Positions 6,434 to 12,724 of a stretch of DNA of 12,725 nucleotides are shown here, piece by piece. The DNA comes from JAAYDK01 sp964543935 (GTDB taxonomy: Bacteria > Spirochaetota > Spirochaetia > Sphaerochaetales > Sphaerochaetaceae). The position numbers were made by a program, and so were the translations under genes. Below the pieces are notes generated by a model that made no database searches, was not told the origin of the DNA, and worked only from the letters and a program-made list of their open reading frames with translations. Positions within the stretch are counted from its first letter, which is position 1. Each line of letters begins with the position of its first letter. The DNA lies in the NCBI GenBank assembly GCA_964543935.1, contig CAZJAK010000065.1, positions 1-12,725 of the forward strand, written 5' to 3'.

Positions 6434-6933
6434 GTCAGCAACATCAGCTCGAGCAATTCGATTTTCTTGGATTCGACATCGACCTGCCCGACAAAGCGTT
6501 CCATGTACGGCACGAGATGGCATTGTCCGTCACCTACGCCTTGGACTTCAAGCAACAGGGCTTGCGCCCCATCGATGGTCGAAACCACCGTTCCGACTTG
6601 GACACCTTCGCTCAGGACAGCGCATCCGATCAAGTCGGCCACATACACCTCACCCTCTTCCAACGGTGCCGCAGCAGACCTCGGGATCCATAGTTCCCAG
6701 CCGTTCAGCAACTTGGCAGATTCGGGATCGTCGATACCCCTGAATTTGATCATCAACGTCTGACCGGAAACCTTGACATCTTGGATGGCAACTGGTTTTT
6801 CTTGCCCGTCCTTGCGCAACACAGCCTCCTCGACATGCTCGAGGTGGCTGTACTGGGTGGAGAACGAATGCATTTTCATGTATCCGAGGAGCCCGTGTGG
6901 GCTCCTCAGAACGCCGGTAGCCAGACTGTCCAT
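6430..6933 (-). CDS. rimM: 16S rRNA processing protein RimM
   Basis: Assembly factor for the 30S subunit that binds ribosomal protein S19 and helps mature the 16S 3' domain. The 167-residue protein has the N-terminal RimM barrel with the conserved HG-x2-G segment (residues 13-17) and a C-terminal PRC-barrel with the block VPYMERFVGQVD. The ATG at 6933 shares its first base with the khpA stop (TGATG) and has no strong ribosome binding site. A perfect 9-bp hairpin (6886-6907) spans codons 9-16. Its place between khpA and trmD is the standard one. The overlap at each end suggests that translation depends on the neighbouring cistrons. Confidence 0.93.
   Translation of the reverse strand: MDSLATGVLRSPHGLLGYMKMHSFSTQYSHLEHVEEAVLRKDGQEKPVAIQDVKVSGQTLMIKFRGIDDPESAKLLNGWELWIPRSAAAPLEEGEVYVADLIGCAVLSEGVQVGTVVSTIDGAQALLLEVQGVGDGQCHLVPYMERFVGQVDVESKKIELLELMLLT
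6886..6907 (-). promoter_or_regulatory. Perfect 9-bp hairpin inside the start of rimM
   Basis: GAGGAGCCC and GGGCTCCTC are exact inverted repeats around a 4-nt loop. In the mRNA the stem begins 26 nt after the rimM start and has seven GC pairs. There is no T-tract, so it is not an intrinsic terminator. In E. coli the trmD operon is known to have low translation of rimM and trmD, attributed partly to a control element early in rimM; this hairpin could play a similar part. The function is inferred. Confidence 0.5.
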
Positions 6934-7166
6934 CAGTCGAGGATTTCCAACACGACCCGTTTGCCACCCTTCGTGGCCGAGGCACTCAAGATGACTCTGA
7001 TCGCGTTGGCGATGCGGCCTTGTTTGCCGATCACCTTGCCGATGTCGTCAGAAGCAACCTTGAGCTCAAGGATCGTCGACTGCTCGCCCTCGATCACATT
7101 GACCGAGACGTCATCCGGTTGGTCGACCAACGATTTGACAATATACTCCACAAGATCTTTTTCCAC
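6933..7166 (-). CDS. khpA: KH-domain RNA-binding protein KhpA (YlqC family)
   Basis: Small RNA-binding protein made of one KH domain; in other bacteria it pairs with KhpB and affects cell division and RNA metabolism. The 77 residues carry the KH nucleic-acid-gripping loop VIGKQGR (45-51, GxxG type) and the typical start EKDLVEYIVKSLVDQPDDV. I choose GTG at 7166 because AGGAGG (7174-7179) lies exactly seven bases upstream and the protein then matches the usual family N-terminus. An ATG at 7187, overlapping the rpsP stop in ATGA form, would add seven residues (MTPGGLG), and the Shine-Dalgarno sequence would then fall inside the gene. It sits in its standard place between rpsP and rimM. Confidence 0.92.
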   Translation of the reverse strand: MEKDLVEYIVKSLVDQPDDVSVNVIEGEQSTILELKVASDDIGKVIGKQGRIANAIRVILSASATKGGKRVVLEILD

Positions 7167-7173
7167 GCCAAGA

Positions 7174-7179
7174 CCTCCT
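7174..7179 (-). promoter_or_regulatory. Ribosome binding site that fixes the khpA start
   Basis: AGGAGG on the minus strand, seven bases before the GTG at 7166. It lies 11 bp downstream of the alternative ATG at 7187, so it supports only the GTG start. Confidence 0.75.
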
Positions 7180-7183
7180 GGAG

Positions 7184-7453
7184 TCATTCCCGAGCGCTTC
7201 TGTCGATAGTGATCTTGTTCTTGTTCAAAAGCCTCTTGACGGTCGTGGAGGGCTGGGCTCCTTTAGAGAGCCAATCCTTGATCCTATCCTCCTTGAGGAC
7301 GACCTGCTTGCTCTCATCCTTCTCGATCGGATGGTACTGGCCGATTTCCTCGATGGAACGGCTGTCGCGGGCTGCTTGGGAATCGATCACCACCAGACGG
7401 TATGACGGATTCTTCTTGGAACCGAACCTTTTCAACCTGATACTCGTACTCAC
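7184..7453 (-). CDS. rpsP: Ribosomal protein S16
   Basis: Small-subunit assembly protein. The 89 residues open with the conserved SIRLKRFGSKKNPSYRLVV and contain the usual IEEIGQYHP and DRIKDWLSKGAQPS blocks. Translation starts at GTG (7451-7453), since no ATG fits and AGGAGG (7459-7464) stands five bases upstream. The gene follows ffh after 18 bp, too little for a separate promoter, and its stop overlaps the alternative khpA ATG. This is the second gene of the ffh-rpsP-khpA-rimM-trmD-rplS operon. Confidence 0.97.
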   Translation of the reverse strand: MSTSIRLKRFGSKKNPSYRLVVIDSQAARDSRSIEEIGQYHPIEKDESKQVVLKEDRIKDWLSKGAQPSTTVKRLLNKNKITIDRSARE

Positions 7454-7471
7454 AACTTCCTCCTACTCTAC

Positions 7472-8809
7472 TCAACTCATACCCATGTGTTTCAACATTG
7501 AAGCCTGGTATTTCTTATTTTTTGCGAACTTCTTCATAGTAAGCCGCATCTTCTCGAATTTCTTCAGCAGTCGGTTCACATCGTACACGGTTGTCCCGCT
7601 GCCCATGGCGACCCGTCTCTTGCGGGTGGGTCCGATCATGAAAGGATTCTGCCGTTCCGTCTTGGTCATCGACTGGATGATGGCCTTCTCACGCTTGAGC
7701 TCGGCCGTGTCGATATCGTCCTCGCTCACGTTGCCTTTGGCACCGGGGATCATGTCGATGATCTTATCCACCGATCCCATCTTGTTCATCCGGTCGAGTT
7801 GGTCGAGGTAGTCCTGCAGGTCGAAGGTCGCTTTGGACATCTTCTCCTGCATCCGCTCGGCCTCCTTGAGGTCCATGGTCTCTTGAGCCTTCTCGACCAA
7901 CGAGACGACGTCCCCCATGCCGAGGATCCTCGAGGCGATCCGTTCGGGATAGAAAGGATCGAGGTCTTCGGGCTTTTCCCCGACACCGATGAACTTAATC
8001 GGTTTGCCGACAATCGAGCGCAACGATAGGGCTGCACCACCGCGGGTGTCGGAATCGAACTTGCTCAATATCACACCGGTGATGCCGACTTTTTCCTCGA
8101 ACTCCTGGGCGATGGTGACGGCATTCTGACCGGTCATGGCATCGGCCACAAAGAGCCTTTCATCGGGACCGATGGCATCGGAAATCATGCGGATTTCGCC
8201 CATCAAGGTCTCGTCAAGGTGCATGCGCCCCGAGGTGTCCACTATCAAGACGTCGTATTGTTCACGTTTGGCCCGCGACAACGCGTTTTTTGCGACGACA
8301 ACGGGATTCTTGGCCCCCTCTTCGGCATAGACCGGTACTTCGGTTTTTTGACCGAGGACCTGCAGCTGCAGCACGGCAGCGGGACGGACCAAGTCGGCCG
8401 CAACCAGCAAAGGCCGGCGGCCTTGCTTTTTCAAGCGGTAAGCGAGTTTAGCAGCGGTAGTGGTTTTTCCCGAACCCTGCAAACCCATCATCAAGACTAC
8501 TGTGGTGGTGTCGGGACCTTTCAGCACCAAGCCCTGATTGCCTTCATCACCAAGCAACTGGACCATTTTGTCGTAGACAATTTTGACGAACTGCTGGCCG
8601 GGATTGACCGATTGAAGGACCTTTTCTCCAGTTGCTTCCTCCATCGTCCTGTTGACGAAACGACGGACGACACGGAGGTTTACGTCGGCCTCCAACAAGG
8701 CCACCTTGATCTCTTCTACCGCGTCTTGAATGTTTTTCTCGGTGATTTTCGACTTGCCAGTGAGCGATCGAGCTATCCGAGTGAATTGTGCGCTTATTGA
8801 ATCAAACAT
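7472..8809 (-). CDS. ffh: Signal recognition particle protein Ffh (SRP54 GTPase)
   Basis: Binds 4.5S RNA and signal sequences and, with FtsY, delivers ribosomes making membrane proteins to the translocon. The 445-residue protein has the N domain (1-95), the G domain with P-loop GLQGSGKTT (109-117), DLVRPAA (139-145), DTSGR (191-195, usually DTAGR), SKFD (249-252, usually TKxD) followed by TRGGAA, and GVGEKPEDLDPF. The methionine-rich M domain (about 320-440) contains SMTKTERQNP and the RNA-binding GSG helix. The two motif changes are conservative, so it should be active. The ATG at 8809 follows GGTGG, a modest ribosome binding site. A strong promoter (8843-8872) lies in the last codons of smc. 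Neither the 4.5S RNA nor ftsY is in the window. Confidence 0.97.
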   Translation of the reverse strand: MFDSISAQFTRIARSLTGKSKITEKNIQDAVEEIKVALLEADVNLRVVRRFVNRTMEEATGEKVLQSVNPGQQFVKIVYDKMVQLLGDEGNQGLVLKGPDTTTVVLMMGLQGSGKTTTAAKLAYRLKKQGRRPLLVAADLVRPAAVLQLQVLGQKTEVPVYAEEGAKNPVVVAKNALSRAKREQYDVLIVDTSGRMHLDETLMGEIRMISDAIGPDERLFVADAMTGQNAVTIAQEFEEKVGITGVILSKFDSDTRGGAALSLRSIVGKPIKFIGVGEKPEDLDPFYPERIASRILGMGDVVSLVEKAQETMDLKEAERMQEKMSKATFDLQDYLDQLDRMNKMGSVDKIIDMIPGAKGNVSEDDIDTAELKREKAIIQSMTKTERQNPFMIGPTRKRRVAMGSGTTVYDVNRLLKKFEKMRLTMKKFAKNKKYQASMLKHMGMS

Positions 8810-8842
8810 TACCCACCACTACTATCGTCTTTACGGTAAAGA

Positions 8843-8872
8843 TTTATACTGTATTATTCGAAGACATGTCAA
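8843..8872 (-). promoter_or_regulatory. Predicted promoter of the ffh operon, inside the 3' end of smc
   Basis: On the minus strand, a perfect TTGACA (8867-8872) is followed after 18 bp by TATAAA (8843-8848). The -10 box overlaps the smc stop codon (8844-8846). Transcription would begin near 8836, about 26 nt before the ffh start. Because no terminator separates smc from ffh, read-through from smc probably also contributes. Confidence 0.72.
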
Positions 8873-11684
8873 CCTGTTGGGAAAAGATGGTCTCCTTGTC
8901 GGCGTTCCACCCCACCCTCCATGCAATGGCTTTCGAGACTCCGCTCTCCTGCATCGTCACGCCCAACAACGTGTTGGAGCCAATCACGGTGCGCTTGTTG
9001 TGTGTGATGATGATGAATTGTGAGTCCTTGCTGAAATCCTGCAACACGCTGAGGAAATAGCCGATGTTGCGGTCGTCGAGCGCAGCATCGATTTCATCCA
9101 AGATGCAAAATGGCGAGGGTTTCACTTTGTAGGTGGCGAAAAGCAGTGCCACTGCAGTGAGGGATTTCTCACCGCCTGACAACGGGGCCAAACGGTCGAG
9201 CTTCTTTCCGGGCGGTTGGGCCAAGATGTCGATGCCGCTTTCAAGCGGATGGTCAGGATCCAACAAGCGCAACTCAGCCCGCCCGCCTCCGAACATCCGG
9301 TGGAACATTTCTTGGAAGCCTATCCTGATTTTTTGATACGATTCCATGAAAAGTTCTTCCGAACGTGTACGGATCTCTTCAATAACCCGCACCAAATCAT
9401 TCTTGGCTTTCATCAAATCGGCAGTCTGCCTCGTCAAGAAATCATAACGCTCCTTTATCTCGCTGAATTCCTCCTGGGCCATATGGTTGATGTATCCCAT
9501 TTGTTGGATCTGCTTCTTGATGTCGGCCAGTTGTTCCCGCAAAACCGACACATCATCGATACTCTGTTCAAGCCGTTGGTCGAATTCCTTCAAGCTCTTG
9601 CCATAGGAGTCATAAAAGCTGCTGTATATCGTCTGAACCTGTTGCTCGAGGTTCTCGATGTGGAATGCGTATTTATCGATGTCTCCCCGGGCGGCATTCA
9701 ACCGTTCGTAGCGGCCGTTCATAGCAGTGCGTTGTTCGGCCAAGTCATGTGAAGAGGTTTCAATAAGGGCGATCAGACTGGCGAACTCTGCCTGTTGGTG
9801 CCGGTACTCATCGTCCAAATCCCGCTGTTGAGCGTTTATCGCAGCCATGTCGTCGGTGCTTTGTGCGGCCCGTTCTTGGGCGTTGTGGGCGTCGTGCATG
9901 GCATCGTCGAGCAAGAAATTTTGTTCTGACAAGTTCCGGCCATAGGTGTCGAGCAACGCTTTGGCGGTATCGGCCTGACCGGATTGCACGCTCAAGGCTC
10001 CGTTGAGCCGGGTTGTTTCTTCACGAATCTGAGCGAGCAAGACGGCCAACCCTTTGTTGGCTTCCTTCAGTTGTACGATTGCTTCGCGGTCAGCTTCGAT
10101 TTTACGTCTGGTTGTGGACAATTCCTCATCGATGCGATGCTTGCGTGTGATGATCCCTTGGGGAGCCAACAGGTCGTCGATGAATGCAGGTATCGTATGC
10201 CGATAGCTGTCAAATCGCTCTGAAAGAGTAGCAAGTTGTCCACTCAGGTCGTTCAGCATGCGTTCCCACTGTGTGGCGAGGGCCTCGTTGGAAGCGCTCT
10301 TGTGGTGGCGCATGGCATCGAGAGATGCGGCATACGGGCGATTTTCATCAACGCGCATCCGAATAAGTCTCAATTGGTCGATGAATAGTTTCTCAGAACG
10401 CTGACGCTCTTGGGTCGAATATCCACTTTGCCGGAGTTTTTCATCCAACTGCACCACCAAGGAGTCGGTCAATTCCTGCAATTGGCCCGCCAAGAGCCTG
10501 AGGTGTTGATCGGCATCGTGGATTTTCGCCTCCCGTTCTTCGATCTCGCGTTCATGGTGTGAGACCAACTGCTCGGTGTCATGCTGTTGGCGCTCAGTTG
10601 ACTCAATCTGCTTGCGTAGCAGATCCATGGTGGCCAAGGCCCGTTCAAGGCGGTCTTTCTGATCCTCGGCTTCCAGCATGTCACGCTCGATCCGCTCCTT
10701 GATGCGGCGGTGCCGCTCCAAAGCCTCGTCCTTGCCCTTGAGGAAGTCGCGGTACCGTTGCTGAAGCAATTTCACCTGCTCCTTCTTGCCAATTTGTTGC
10801 TCTTCGATCCTTTGCAAGCGGCTTTGGATCGCTATGCGCTCTTCGGTTTTTTTGCGCAAGGCCGCTTGGCGTTCCTCGAGCAACAACGACTCCACCCTGA
10901 TTTCGTCATTGAGCTTGGTATAAGCGGTTTTGGCTTGGTCGAGCGATTGCTGTCTGTGCGCACGCAATTCGAGCAACGCTTTGACTGCCGAGAGTTGGAC
11001 ATCTATCTCCAGCGATTGTTGTTGTTCTTCCAACTGGCGGTAGCGGCTCGCCTTGGCCGCTTGGGCTTTACGCGAATCGTATTGCCGCTTCACTTCGCCG
11101 AGGATGTTCTCGACCTGAAGGAGGTTTTCCTCGGTCCGTTCGAGTTTTTTGTGCGCTTCAATGCTTTTCGTCTTGAAGCGGGTAATCCCGGCCGCCTCCT
11201 CGAAGATGTAGCGGCGATCCTCGGGCTTGGTCGAGAGTATTTGGTCGATCTTGCCTTGCTCCAAAATCGAGTAAGCCGATTTTCCAACCCCTGTATCGAA
11301 AAACAACTCCCGAACATCTTTTAAACGGACGAGGTTGCGGTTGATGAAGAATTCGCTCTCACCAGTTCGAAATATTCGCCGCTTGATCTCGATTTCGGCT
11401 TGTTCCAACGGCAACAGACCCTGTTGGTTGTCGATGACCAAGGTCACTTCGGCCACATTCAACGGTTTGCGGGTGTCGGTACCGTTGAAAATGACGTCCT
11501 CCATCTTGGAGGCCCGCAGCGTTTTGGTCGACTGTTCACCGAGAACCCATTTGATCGCATCGACGATGTTGCTCTTGCCGCAACCGTTCGGTCCGAGCAA
11601 GCTGGTAGTCCCGTCGGAAAATTCAAGCCGCGTTTTGTCGGCAAATGATTTGAAACCATACAATTCAAGGCTTTTCAGGAACAA
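8844..11684 (-). CDS. smc: Chromosome condensation ATPase SMC, without a recognisable hinge
   Basis: SMC proteins organise and help segregate the chromosome by ATP-driven loop formation. Counting from the TTG at 11684, the 946-residue protein has the N-terminal head (FLKSLELYGFKSFADKT at the start; Walker A GPNGCGKSN at 31-39), long coiled coil (about 165-490 and 520-770), and the C-terminal head with LSGGEKS (about 833-839), Walker B ILDEIDAALDD (D863, E864) and H-loop ITHNKRT. B. subtilis SMC is about 1190 residues. The glycine-rich hinge expected mid-chain is not seen; instead a short proline/glycine break lies at 499-510. The frame is open to a GTG at 11723, but that codon lies upstream of the predicted transcription start. 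TTG has GGGAG upstream (11691-11697) and gives the usual family start. The gene diverges from rnhB and precedes ffh. Confidence 0.93.
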   Translation of the reverse strand: MFLKSLELYGFKSFADKTRLEFSDGTTSLLGPNGCGKSNIVDAIKWVLGEQSTKTLRASKMEDVIFNGTDTRKPLNVAEVTLVIDNQQGLLPLEQAEIEIKRRIFRTGESEFFINRNLVRLKDVRELFFDTGVGKSAYSILEQGKIDQILSTKPEDRRYIFEEAAGITRFKTKSIEAHKKLERTEENLLQVENILGEVKRQYDSRKAQAAKASRYRQLEEQQQSLEIDVQLSAVKALLELRAHRQQSLDQAKTAYTKLNDEIRVESLLLEERQAALRKKTEERIAIQSRLQRIEEQQIGKKEQVKLLQQRYRDFLKGKDEALERHRRIKERIERDMLEAEDQKDRLERALATMDLLRKQIESTERQQHDTEQLVSHHEREIEEREAKIHDADQHLRLLAGQLQELTDSLVVQLDEKLRQSGYSTQERQRSEKLFIDQLRLIRMRVDENRPYAASLDAMRHHKSASNEALATQWERMLNDLSGQLATLSERFDSYRHTIPAFIDDLLAPQGIITRKHRIDEELSTTRRKIEADREAIVQLKEANKGLAVLLAQIREETTRLNGALSVQSGQADTAKALLDTYGRNLSEQNFLLDDAMHDAHNAQERAAQSTDDMAAINAQQRDLDDEYRHQQAEFASLIALIETSSHDLAEQRTAMNGRYERLNAARGDIDKYAFHIENLEQQVQTIYSSFYDSYGKSLKEFDQRLEQSIDDVSVLREQLADIKKQIQQMGYINHMAQEEFSEIKERYDFLTRQTADLMKAKNDLVRVIEEIRTRSEELFMESYQKIRIGFQEMFHRMFGGGRAELRLLDPDHPLESGIDILAQPPGKKLDRLAPLSGGEKSLTAVALLFATYKVKPSPFCILDEIDAALDDRNIGYFLSVLQDFSKDSQFIIITHNKRTVIGSNTLLGVTMQESGVSKAIAWRVGWNADKETIFSQQVDMSSNNTV

Positions 11685-11690
11685 CGGCTT

Positions 11691-11697
11691 CTCTCCC
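11691..11697 (-). promoter_or_regulatory. Ribosome binding site supporting the TTG start of smc
   Basis: GGGAGAG on the minus strand, six bases before the TTG at 11684. It lies downstream of the only other in-frame candidate (GTG at 11723), which has no ribosome binding site. Confidence 0.65.
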
Positions 11698-11713
11698 GGC
11701 GTAGGTTGCCAAA

Positions 11714-11742
11714 AGTATACCACGAATCGGCCGGTTGCACAA
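11714..11742 (-). promoter_or_regulatory. Predicted promoter of smc
   Basis: On the minus strand, TTGTGC (11737-11742) and TATACT (11714-11719) are separated by exactly 17 bp. The predicted start near 11707 lies 23 nt before the TTG start codon. The GTG at 11723 falls in the spacer, next to the -10 box, and would not be in the mRNA. The promoter stands back to back with that of rnhB, with 20 bp between the two -35 boxes. Confidence 0.65.
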
Positions 11743-11762
11743 ATTCAGTCGCGAACATCCGG

Positions 11763-11791
11763 TTGGCATTCACCTGCTTGTGCGCTACAAT
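11763..11791 (+). promoter_or_regulatory. Predicted promoter of rnhB giving a leaderless mRNA
   Basis: TTGGCA (11763-11768) is followed after 17 bp by TACAAT (11786-11791). Six nucleotides later comes the ATG at 11798, so the expected transcription start is the first base of the start codon. There is no Shine-Dalgarno sequence. The layout equals that of the cca promoter (1510-1538). Confidence 0.65.
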
Positions 11792-11797
11792 CCGGCC

Positions 11798-12352
11798 ATG
11801 CAGGTCATATGCGGAATCGATGAAGCCGGACGAGGTCCGATTGCAGGACCGGTCTGCGCGGCTGCGGTGGTGTTGCCTCCCGGTTTCCCCATCGAACTTT
11901 TGGATGACTCTAAACGGATGACGCCCAAACGCCGCTCGATTGTTCGCCAAGTAATCGTGGAACGGGCTACAGCTTGGGGCATAGGATGGGCCAGTCGTCG
12001 TGAAATCGATGAAACCGATATCCTCAAGGCAACCATGGCGGCCATGAAGCGGGCTTTTCAACGAGTCCACCCAGCACAGGCGATAGTCACACTGGTTTTG
12101 GTGGATGGAAATCGCGCACCTGCTGTGCCGGTCTCTTGCCAGACGGTGGTCAAAGGTGACGCCAGCATACCCGAGATCATGGCCGCTTCCATCCTGGCGA
12201 AGACAGCCAGGGATGAATTGATGGACATCCTCGATGCACGCTATCCACAATGGGGGTTCGCCAAACACAAGGGCTACCCCACCCAAGAGCATCGCGAGGC
12301 TTGCCGGTTATATGGAGAGAGCCCGATTCAACGCCACACGTTCAAGTATTGA
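11798..12352 (+). CDS. rnhB: Ribonuclease HII
   Basis: Cuts RNA in RNA-DNA hybrids and starts removal of single ribonucleotides built into DNA. The 184-residue protein has all four catalytic acidic residues, D8 and E9 in GIDEAGRG, D103 in VDGNR and D121 in KGD, then the conserved IMAASILAKTARD and the C-terminal KHKGYPTQEH. It is close to the usual length for the family. The frame is open for 21 more codons upstream, but these lie across the predicted promoter and do not resemble the family; the ATG at 11798 gives the standard N-terminus. It diverges from smc and converges on the PUR-type gene with a 5-bp gap. In many bacteria rnhB is near rplS and trmD; here they are about 5 kb apart. Confidence 0.96.
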   Translation: MQVICGIDEAGRGPIAGPVCAAAVVLPPGFPIELLDDSKRMTPKRRSIVRQVIVERATAWGIGWASRREIDETDILKATMAAMKRAFQRVHPAQAIVTLVLVDGNRAPAVPVSCQTVVKGDASIPEIMAASILAKTARDELMDILDARYPQWGFAKHKGYPTQEHREACRLYGESPIQRHTFKY

Positions 12353-12357
12353 ACCGG

Positions 12358-12606
12358 TCAACTCTTCTTAGGCTTGGCTTGTTTGATAAAGTCGAGCGAC
12401 TTTTGGAATTCCTTGATGAATTCACCGATATCTTCTTGGTAGACGACGATGGACTGGCGGATGAACTTCTCGGTGCCGCCCTCCACTCCCTTGCTTTCCA
12501 CGATATTGAGGAATAGGTCGCCGTAGACGTTTTCCTTCACATTGAAAAAATAAGTCCTGTCGCCAGTGACCAGCCTGCTGGAAAATACTTCTCCGCGTAC
12601 ACCCAT
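12358..12606 (-). CDS. PUR-alpha-like nucleic-acid-binding protein (DUF3276 type)
   Basis: A protein of 82 residues that matches the single bacterial PUR repeat in pattern: GEVFSSRLVTGDRTYFF, then NVKENVYGDLFLNIVES, then a helix with VYQEDIGEFIKEFQKSLDFI, and a lysine-rich tail. Members are known in Bacteroidetes and spirochaetes; the Borrelia homologue binds DNA and RNA as a dimer and modulates transcription. The ATG at 12606 is preceded by GAGAGGTGG. Only 13 bp separate the T-tract of the upstream terminator (12620-12646) from the start codon, so there is no space for an independent promoter between them; transcription probably reads through from the tRNA-Gly unit or starts within the tRNA gene. 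It converges on rnhB. Family assignment is by recognition of the pattern and I am fairly sure; the target of this copy is unknown. Confidence 0.85.
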   Translation of the reverse strand: MGVRGEVFSSRLVTGDRTYFFNVKENVYGDLFLNIVESKGVEGGTEKFIRQSIVVYQEDIGEFIKEFQKSLDFIKQAKPKKS

Positions 12607-12619
12607 GTTCCACCTCTCG

Positions 12620-12646
12620 AAAAAAAAGCCCGACTGGGCCAGGCTT
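12620..12646 (-). terminator. Intrinsic terminator after tRNA-Gly, directly ahead of the PUR-type gene
   Basis: On the minus strand, AAGCCTGG and TCGGGCTT pair (8 bp including two G-T wobbles) around a CCCAG loop, followed by eight T (12620-12627, including the last two stem pairs). It begins 7 bp after the tRNA end. Incomplete termination here would be the simplest way to express the downstream gene. Confidence 0.8.
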
Positions 12647-12653
12647 GACTGTA

Positions 12654-12724
12654 AGCGCCCGACGGGAATCGAACCCGCCTCTTCAGCTTGGAAGGCTGAG
12701 GTAATACCACTATACCACAGGCGC
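12654..12724 (-). tRNA. tRNA-Gly (anticodon TCC)
   Basis: A 71-nt cloverleaf on the minus strand. The 7-bp acceptor stem pairs GCGCCTG with CGGGCGC (one T-G pair), followed by a D-arm with GG in the loop, the anticodon stem TCAGC/GCTGA around loop CTTCCAA (anticodon at 12690-12692), a 4-nt variable loop and a T-arm with TTCGATT. The discriminator base is T. No CCA is encoded (the next bases are TAC), so the 3' end must be completed by the CCA-adding enzyme. The promoter lies beyond the window edge. Confidence 0.96.

Noticed and set aside
6083..6763. Open frame of 226 codons on the plus strand
   Set aside because: Antisense to trmD and rimM; no recognisable motifs.
7020..7811. Open frame of 263 codons on the plus strand with hydrophobic stretches
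   Set aside because: Antisense to khpA, rpsP and the end of ffh, all unmistakable. The hydrophobic look comes from the complement of lysine- and glutamate-rich coding.
10710..11324. Open frame of 204 codons on the plus strand, leucine- and phenylalanine-rich
   Set aside because: It is the complement of smc coiled-coil coding; no ribosome binding site or family pattern.
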